Part shown: one piece after another, positions 58,512-64,000 of the stretch
How the letters are laid out: every line of letters begins with the position of its first letter
How positions within the stretch are numbered: position 1 is the stretch's first letter
Source: Pseudoalteromonas ulvae UL12
GTDB lineage: Bacteria > Pseudomonadota > Gammaproteobacteria > Enterobacterales > Alteromonadaceae
DNA length: 64,000 nt
Direction of reading: 5' to 3'
Assembly: GCF_014925405.1 (NCBI RefSeq)
Contig: NZ_AQHJ01000034.1
Coordinates: 1 to 64,000, forward strand
Notes under the pieces: generated by a model
What the model was told of the DNA's origin: nothing
The model's database searches: none
What the model saw: only the letters and a program-made list of their open reading frames with translations
Program-made: the position numbers and the translations under genes

Positions 58512-60038
58512 TCAATCTGGATAGGCATCTCGGATGCCTAAAAAGGCATCTAAATCATCAATGAAAAGCCTAACCAAATCAGGATCGAACTGCTTGCCAC
58601 TTTGCTCTTTTAATAGCGTTAAAATATCATCAAGCGGCCAAGCTTTTTTGTAGCAGCGATCGCTGCCAAGTGCATCAAACACATCAGCAAGAGCGGTAAT
58701 TCTGCCTGAAATATCAATTTGTTGGGCCTTTAAGCCTTGAGGGTAACCCGAACCATCCCACTTTTCGTGGTGCTGATGAGCAATAACCGCACCTTGCATT
58801 AATATCTCATTGGTCGAATTTTGAAGAATTTCATAGCCCATTTGCGCATGTGATTGCATTATTTCCCACTCTTGGGCTGTATGTTTACCGGGCTTATTAA
58901 GAATAAGGTCAGGAATGCCAATTTTTCCTATATCGTGAAGAGGAGATGCAAGCTTGATAATTTCAGCTTGGTAAGGGGTCAGTCCGTATTTTAACGCCAG
59001 CATATAACTGTAATTAGCGACGCGTTTAACATGGCTACCAGTCTCTTTACTGCGCTTTTCTACTGCTTCACCCAATATGTAAGATAATTCTTTTTGTGAT
59101 TCGCGAACCACTTCTCGAAGCCGCAAGTTATCGTAAGCAAGTGCAATATTGTTAGAAAAAAACTCTAATAGTTGATGATCTGAAGGTTGTAATTTTGATG
59201 ATTTGCTCACATAGAGCATTGTTTCTAAACCACCTTTTGTCGGGAAGTAACCAACAAATTGATTTTCATCTTTAAATGATTGCTTTTTATTATGAACATT
59301 AATAAATAAATCACTGATTTCATCAGGTAGTTGAGCATGCTCCGAATTTGTTTCCCCGACAGATGAAGCGAGTAGCATAAAGTCAGTACCGGGTTTTGCT
59401 TGGGAGTTTACCGCTGCTGCACAGTAAATTTCATTATCTTCCAGACCCATAACAGTAGAGACATGACCTAAAATAGTCGATGCAAATTGGTCAACCGTAT
59501 CGCATTCTAAGAAATTGGCTGACGCATTAATGATATTTTCGAGTCCTAATTTATGCTTTTCAATAATTCGAATATCGCGGTAAGCACGAAGAGCTGAATA
59601 TAAAAGTGTTTTAAGCTTGATGGCTGTTAACTCAGTTTTATTTTTATAATCATTAATATCAAAGTCACGTATGACTGATTCTTCAGGCGCTTCACCAGGT
59701 TGGCCTGTTCTTAAAATCAATCGTACATCGTGATTATGAGCATCTTCTCGAATATATTTAATTAAATCGAGCCCTGCATGATTTGTTTCCATCACAACAT
59801 CAACTAAGCCTACTGCAATTTCGCTCATGTCTTTCATCATGTCTTTTGCTTGTTCAGCCGAATAGGCATGATGAAAGCGCAGTGGTTTACCTTCAAACTG
59901 GAAACCTGTTAATACCAACTTAGTGACTTGGTGAATATCTTCTTCATCATCAACGACCAGAATATCCCAGCCGCTATTGAAGTCTTCAGGTTGCTCATTA
60001 ATTTGAGGGTTTTCGTCAGAGAATAAAAAATCAGACAC
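58512..60038 (-). CDS. HD-GYP response regulator (c-di-GMP phosphodiesterase)
   Basis: The 508-aa protein has a receiver (about 25-155, DILVVDDEED; phosphoacceptor in VGLVDVVME), a DUF3369 region (about 165-330) and an HD-GYP domain (about 330-500; GSHVKRVANYSYMLA, SPLHDIGKIGIPD, HHEKWDGSGYPQGL). It probably degrades cyclic di-GMP under phosphorelay control. The start is GTG 60038. The catalytic HD and GYP motifs are intact, so activity is expected. Confidence 0.93.
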   Translation of the reverse strand: MSDFLFSDENPQINEQPEDFNSGWDILVVDDEEDIHQVTKLVLTGFQFEGKPLRFHHAYSAEQAKDMMKDMSEIAVGLVDVVMETNHAGLDLIKYIREDAHNHDVRLILRTGQPGEAPEESVIRDFDINDYKNKTELTAIKLKTLLYSALRAYRDIRIIEKHKLGLENIINASANFLECDTVDQFASTILGHVSTVMGLEDNEIYCAAAVNSQAKPGTDFMLLASSVGETNSEHAQLPDEISDLFINVHNKKQSFKDENQFVGYFPTKGGLETMLYVSKSSKLQPSDHQLLEFFSNNIALAYDNLRLREVVRESQKELSYILGEAVEKRSKETGSHVKRVANYSYMLALKYGLTPYQAEIIKLASPLHDIGKIGIPDLILNKPGKHTAQEWEIMQSHAQMGYEILQNSTNEILMQGAVIAHQHHEKWDGSGYPQGLKAQQIDISGRITALADVFDALGSDRCYKKAWPLDDILTLLKEQSGKQFDPDLVRLFIDDLDAFLGIRDAYPD

Positions 60039-60106
60039 AAATTACCACTTAACCAATATCAGATGAATTGAGTATAGAAGGTAAACGTAAAAAGTATAAA
60101 ACTCCC

Positions 60107-60508
60107 TCAGCGATTATTGAGTGGCTTTTCTTCAATGTTTGTTAATTCGAGTTCGATCGCATCACAAGAAATGTAAATCTCAAAGAGTGAAAAAAGAAGT
60201 GATGCGAGTAGGCATAATAAACTGCAACCAAAAAAGATGGCACCGATTAAAGCTTGCTCCAAAAAGACCGCAAACATTGCCGCTGTACATAATAAAAATG
60301 AAATAACACCATAAAATTGCATGGTTCGAATCAGCTTTATACGTTTTCTTAAATTGCTAATCTGTGCTTTTACGACGGGGCGGATAGTATCGCCTTCTCG
60401 AGAATTTAATTGCCTAATTAATTGTGCAAGGACTAAAAAACGATTGGTGTAAGCGAGTAAGAGCAAAGAAATAGCAGGAAAAAGTAGTGCTGGAGTGGTG
60501 AGTGTCAT
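60107..60508 (-). CDS. DUF2721 membrane protein
   Basis: The 133-aa protein begins MTLTTPALLFPAISLLLLAYTNRF and has three hydrophobic segments (about 5-25, 65-85, 88-110). The family motif NRF..LAQLIRQL..RE lies between the first two. It is an inner-membrane protein of unknown function and appears to be a single gene just upstream of the HD-GYP gene on the same strand. Confidence 0.8.
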   Translation of the reverse strand: MTLTTPALLFPAISLLLLAYTNRFLVLAQLIRQLNSREGDTIRPVVKAQISNLRKRIKLIRTMQFYGVISFLLCTAAMFAVFLEQALIGAIFFGCSLLCLLASLLFSLFEIYISCDAIELELTNIEEKPLNNR

Positions 60509-60735
60509 GGCAGTGAAAACTTCTATATTTATTTTGATTGTTAATTATATGTTTTATTCTGTTTATATTCACGTATTAGCAGTGTTAAGATAGCAGGATT
60601 ATAACAATAACTGTTTTTTAACCTGTTAATTTTAAAGATTTAGTTTTAAGTTATCTGGCAATAAATAAGTTCACCATAAAAATAGCAGAACTTGAACTAA
60701 AGTAGGTATAGCAGTGCGTCAGGGGATAAATTAGT

Positions 60736-62331
60736 ATGGGCGAATTTCAAGGCACCCAGTTACATAAGCTTTTACAAAGCTTAGAATCTGTTTCTGCAAA
60801 AGATACTCTTCATAAAGTAGCGCAAGAACTTTCAATTGAGCCTGTAGTATTGCATGCCAATTTGACTGACACGATTTCTATTGGTCATCCTTATATTGAT
60901 CAAGTGTCGCAGCAATTAATTGAGATAATGACACCTCAATTAAAAGGCTTGATGCTGGTTGCGTGCCAGCAAGCTTTAGAAAAAGGTCACCAAGCTGCAA
61001 TCGTGCAGCACCAAGCAGATGAAGATGAAGCGATTAAAGCACTTGATGAGCAGATAAAGTCGCTGCAAAAAACCAACTCGGCCCTCGAAACGCAAGCTCG
61101 AACTGAGCAAGCAAACACTCAACAAGCCCTAGATGAACTAACCAGCTTAAAAGAGCAATTACTAGAACTTGAAGCGGTCAAAACACAGTTTGAAGCGTTG
61201 CAATCAGCTGCTCAAGAGCAGGTTAACGTTCAGCAAGAGTTACAGGCTCAATTATCAGAAAAAACAACTCAGCAGCAAAAGTTAGCAGAGCAACTACAGC
61301 AATCAGAGTCTGCTTTGGCCAAGCAAAAAGAGCTCAATGCATTACAGTCAAATAAAGTAAAACAGTTGATTGAAGAGCGCAGTCAAGAAAATGCTTCTTT
61401 AGATGACCGCTTAAAACAGCAAGAGCGTCATTATCAAAAAGAGCTCGCGGATGTTAAAACAGCATTAGTCGATGTAGAAGCAGAACTTGCACACAGCCAA
61501 CAGGCCGTAGCTGAACAACAAAAAATATCAGCGAATCATGTTAAGAAAATCCAGGATTATCAAGAGCAGTTACAAGATAAAACTGAGTTGCTGTCTCACA
61601 TTGAAAATTCAAGTGAAGCATCTCAACAGCAGTTGGATGCATTAGCAAAAGAAAAAGAATCTTTAGCTAAACAGCTTGAAAGTGAACAACAATGCTTGAG
61701 TTCGTTAAATACTCAATTTGAACAAGCCAATACTCGCTTTAAACAAATAGAAAATAATAATGAAACTTTGCAAGCCTCTCTTAGTACTAAAGAGCACGAA
61801 TTAAGTACGCTTCAAAGTAGCGTCACAGCTCTTGAAGAAGCGCATTCTGCACTGACGCAAGAGTATGAAAACTTAGTGCAAATTAATAATGAGTTTAAAG
61901 AAAAAGCAGAAGAGCAAGCGAAGAAACATGACGGTCGATTTAACGATCTTAAAAAAGATTTGTTTGCAGAAAGCAAATTATTGAAAGCTGAGCTAGAACA
62001 AGCACTGACAAATATTGTTACTTTAGAGCAAGAGCGCGAGCAACTGAGTGAACAGCTAAGTGAGCTCAGAGTGAAAGAAAAAGGCTATCAGGATGCGATT
62101 TCTGAAAAAGAAAATCTGCTAGCTAATCAAGACTCGGCATTAAATATGGCGCAAGGCCGCAATTCAAGCTTAGTGTCTCGTTTAGAAGCTGAATCACAGC
62201 AAGCTCGCAGTGCTTATGAGAGTATTCGAACACAAAACAATGAATTAACAGAAAAAATTGAAGAGTTAGAAGGCAAGGTAACCGAATTTAGACTTAAATT
62301 TGAATATGCCCAACAACAACTGACTAGCTAA
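60736..62331 (+). CDS. Large coiled-coil protein, unknown function
   Basis: The 531-aa protein has a small globular N-terminal region (about 1-90) and then a nearly continuous coiled coil rich in Gln, Glu, Lys, Leu and Ala (residues about 95-525), with no membrane segment. No enzyme motif is seen. It abuts a DUF2007/zinc-ribbon gene with no gap (TAA then ATG), and that gene overlaps a YjaG-family gene. A scaffolding or polar-localisation role is possible but inferred only from the coiled coil. Confidence 0.82.
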   Translation: MGEFQGTQLHKLLQSLESVSAKDTLHKVAQELSIEPVVLHANLTDTISIGHPYIDQVSQQLIEIMTPQLKGLMLVACQQALEKGHQAAIVQHQADEDEAIKALDEQIKSLQKTNSALETQARTEQANTQQALDELTSLKEQLLELEAVKTQFEALQSAAQEQVNVQQELQAQLSEKTTQQQKLAEQLQQSESALAKQKELNALQSNKVKQLIEERSQENASLDDRLKQQERHYQKELADVKTALVDVEAELAHSQQAVAEQQKISANHVKKIQDYQEQLQDKTELLSHIENSSEASQQQLDALAKEKESLAKQLESEQQCLSSLNTQFEQANTRFKQIENNNETLQASLSTKEHELSTLQSSVTALEEAHSALTQEYENLVQINNEFKEKAEEQAKKHDGRFNDLKKDLFAESKLLKAELEQALTNIVTLEQEREQLSEQLSELRVKEKGYQDAISEKENLLANQDSALNMAQGRNSSLVSRLEAESQQARSAYESIRTQNNELTEKIEELEGKVTEFRLKFEYAQQQLTS

Positions 62332-62661
62332 ATGACAGACCTCTTCGATTGGATTAGTGTTTATAAAGCAGAAAATGCGATAGAGGCTAACCTGATCAAG
62401 GGGTTATTAGCCCTCAGCCGTATCGATGTTCGATTTCATGGTGAAGCGCTTGCGGGCGCTTTAGGTGATATACCCCACGAACAAACCTATGTTTCAATTC
62501 TTGTCATGCAGATTAAACAGCGCCAAGCCGAAAAAATATTGTTAGAATATCAATCTAAGCAATCAATTCACGACTGGTTTTGTAGCCATTGTGGTGAAAA
62601 AAATGGTGCAGGGTTTGAATTTTGCTGGTCCTGCCAAATGGATAAAGATGAAAAAGCCTAA
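62332..62661 (+). CDS. DUF2007 protein with C-terminal zinc ribbon
   Basis: The 109-aa protein has the DUF2007 fold at residues about 5-70 (ISVYKAENAIEANLIKGLLALSRIDVRFHG). Then comes a zinc ribbon with two Cys pairs (FCSHCG and FCWSCQ). The ribbon suggests metal binding and contact with nucleic acid or protein. No ribosome-binding site precedes ATG 62332, so it depends on translation of the upstream coiled-coil gene. Confidence 0.85.
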   Translation: MTDLFDWISVYKAENAIEANLIKGLLALSRIDVRFHGEALAGALGDIPHEQTYVSILVMQIKQRQAEKILLEYQSKQSIHDWFCSHCGEKNGAGFEFCWSCQMDKDEKA

Positions 62662-63241
62662 TAACTTCCAACGTATTCGAGAACTTAACTACCTGCAAAA
62701 AGCAGTATTAGCCGCAGCATTACTAGAGCGAATGCTGCCTAATTATACGCTTTTTTGCCAAGCAACAGAGTTTGGTGAATCAAGTGTGTTACGTAATGCG
62801 CTTAATTTAATTTGGGAAAAGCTCGTCCTACCAAAAAGCAAAATTAATTTAGAACTTTTGGTTGATAAAGTAGAACCAAATGTTCCTGAAGTTGCTGATT
62901 TTGATATGTTTGGAGTTTACCCTGCGATCGATACAGCAACAGCATTACTCGGAATGCTTAATGGGCTGCTAATGGAAGATGAATCTGAATTTGTTGATAT
63001 TAGTAAAATATCACAAGCCACAGTTGCAAAACTAATTGAATATCAACTGACAAGTGAAGACATTGTCGCTGATAATCAAGCAATTAGAGAGCACCCATTG
63101 ATGCAATATGAAATGGAAATGCTATCAGAGTTAATTGAACATGTTGAAAATATGGGGCGTATCACTTCTGAAAGTGTCAAAGCGCTTAAGAAAAAAGCGC
63201 TTGAAGATGGTCAAACCAACATAGGTATTGAGATTGAATAA
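62648..63241 (+). CDS. YjaG-family (DUF416) protein
   Basis: The 197-aa helical protein starts MKKPNNFQRIRELNYLQKAVLAAALLERMLPNY in words: the DUF416 N-terminal block, then FDMFGVYPAIDTATALLGMLNG. E. coli YjaG belongs here and its role is unknown. It overlaps the DUF2007 gene by 14 nt. Its stop abuts the convergent rsmD stop with no gap. Confidence 0.85.
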   Translation: MKKPNNFQRIRELNYLQKAVLAAALLERMLPNYTLFCQATEFGESSVLRNALNLIWEKLVLPKSKINLELLVDKVEPNVPEVADFDMFGVYPAIDTATALLGMLNGLLMEDESEFVDISKISQATVAKLIEYQLTSEDIVADNQAIREHPLMQYEMEMLSELIEHVENMGRITSESVKALKKKALEDGQTNIGIEIE

Positions 63242-63841
63242 TTACAATACCTCATTATGTAAGTTTTGAAATAAACGGTAGGTCACTTGGCCTGCCGTTT
63301 TTTCTTTTAGTAATTGCCAATCATTAGGTGCTTGAAAATCATTGAGTTCAGATTCGACTTCGACATAAATTAGGCTTAATGGCTTGAGCGCATCAGATTG
63401 AATGAGTTGCTGACAGCATAATTGCGCAAGTCCCAACCGAAATGGAGGGTCGATGAAGACTAAGTCATACTGTTTACCCAGCCTTTCGATTGTGCCAAGA
63501 GCATCAGCATGAATAACCTTACCGTTGAGTTGCTTGAGTAATGCTAAGTTATCATTGAGTTGCTGTGCAGCCGCTTTATCTTTTTCTATAAAAGTCACTG
63601 AATTTGCATAGCGTGATAAGGCTTCAAACCCTAAGCCTCCAGAGCCTGCAAAACAGTCTAGTACATCAGCATCTCTAATATCATTCATAAGCCAGTTAAA
63701 AACAGTTTCTTTTACCCGATCAGCGGTCGGCCTTAAACCAATCACATCTTTTACTGGTAATTTTCGACCTTTAAATTGCCCGCTGATTATTCGGATGTGC
63801 CCATTGGCTGCTTTGGCCGTTTTTCCTGTGTTTTTTTTCAT
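63242..63841 (-). CDS. rsmD: 16S rRNA (guanine-966-N2)-methyltransferase RsmD
   Basis: The 199-aa Rossmann methyltransferase has SGQFKGRKLPVKD, GLRPTADRVKETVFNWL, SAM motif DCFAGSGGLGFEALSR and catalytic FIDPPFRLG. It modifies 16S rRNA on the assembled 30S head. The start is ATG 63841 (MKKNTGKTAKAANG); the frame to 63913 is not conserved. It is divergent from the gene beginning at 63994, which in this clade is normally ftsY. Confidence 0.93.
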   Translation of the reverse strand: MKKNTGKTAKAANGHIRIISGQFKGRKLPVKDVIGLRPTADRVKETVFNWLMNDIRDADVLDCFAGSGGLGFEALSRYANSVTFIEKDKAAAQQLNDNLALLKQLNGKVIHADALGTIERLGKQYDLVFIDPPFRLGLAQLCCQQLIQSDALKPLSLIYVEVESELNDFQAPNDWQLLKEKTAGQVTYRLFQNLHNEVL

Positions 63842-63993
63842 GAACGTCACTAAAAAATGGTGTCTGAATTCGCTCTCATATACTATTGAGCTTAATTCTT
63901 TGGTGGTGGTCACTTTTTCATTCTTTTAATGAAAGTGTTACCATAGTTTCACTTCACAGTTTATCAGATTTATATAAGTGGTTATTAGCTAGT

Positions 63994-64000
63994 ATGGCAA
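63994..64000 (+). CDS. Possible start of ftsY, cut by window edge
   Basis: The last bases read ATGGCAA, an MA(K/N) start, divergent from rsmD. The rsmD/ftsY divergent pair is common in gammaproteobacteria, so this is probably the FtsY signal-recognition-particle receptor, but only two codons are visible. Confidence 0.35.

Noticed and set aside
62591..62647. N-terminal extension of the YjaG-family ORF
   Set aside because: It overlaps the zinc-ribbon codons of the upstream gene in another frame; the family start is at 62648.

Overview
The window is a compact, moderately AT-rich chromosomal segment of a marine gammaproteobacterium, most likely an Alteromonadales member close to Pseudoalteromonas. 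This is inferred from gene order and gene content, since no rRNA or species marker is present. The order queG/nnr-tsaE-amiB-mutL-miaA-hfq-hflX-hflK-hflC-purA-rnr-rlmB-rpsF-priB-rpsR-rplI...dnaB-alr is a classic gammaproteobacterial backbone. MotX between purA and rnr, an orphan FliL-like gene, the divergent argE/argCBFGH cluster, KdkA-type LPS core genes and DUF1289/DUF1415/DUF2007/DUF2721/DUF416 genes all fit that clade.

Layout. 1-423: two identical tRNA-Gly(GCC) genes in a roughly 196-bp tandem repeat that also carries shortened tRNA-like remnants. 536-3913: DUF1289 protein, a hybrid histidine kinase with two N-terminal receiver domains, and a response regulator without a recognised DNA-binding output. 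3921-14947: queG divergent from the nnr-tsaE-amiB-mutL-miaA-hfq-hflX-hflKC series (cofactor repair, tRNA modification, cell-wall splitting, mismatch repair, RNA chaperone, FtsH control). 15474-22536: purA, motX, rnr, rlmB and the S6 ribosomal operon with a candidate S6:S18 leader. 22865-28881: an accessory block between rplI and dnaB. It holds a five-gene minor-pilin operon whose last member is a PilX-type prepilin fused to a long beta-solenoid, then an ECF sigma factor, its probable anti-sigma factor and a DUF4097 beta-repeat exported protein. 29013-38769: dnaB, alr, a VOC protein and the arginine cluster, with candidate ArgR boxes in the argE-argC divergent region. 39022-39735: two small unknown genes behind a good sigma-54-like promoter.

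39770-51021 is an envelope region: two Wzi-family outer-membrane proteins, coaD, a TetR regulator, maoP, DUF1415, and inner-core LPS genes (waaA, gmhA, hldE, kdkA, a family-9 glycosyltransferase, gmhB). Together these genes make ADP-heptose and add and phosphorylate Kdo. 51155-56690: threonine catabolism (kbl-tdh), glpE-glpG, FliL-like, and ubiC-ubiA of ubiquinone synthesis. 56687-63994: a 2OG-Fe(II) oxygenase, a LysR regulator, an HD-GYP response regulator, DUF2721, an operon of a large coiled-coil protein with a DUF2007/zinc-ribbon protein and a YjaG-family protein, then rsmD, divergent from what is probably the start of ftsY at the window edge.

Most of the window is ordinary housekeeping DNA. 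The least explained parts are the PilX/beta-solenoid fusion operon, the ECF/DUF4097 module, the sigma-54-associated small gene pair, the tRNA-Gly remnants and the coiled-coil operon. No rRNA, CRISPR array, prophage, integrase or insertion sequence was seen. Start codons were chosen by eye from ribosome-binding sites and from remembered family N-termini; no database search was run.
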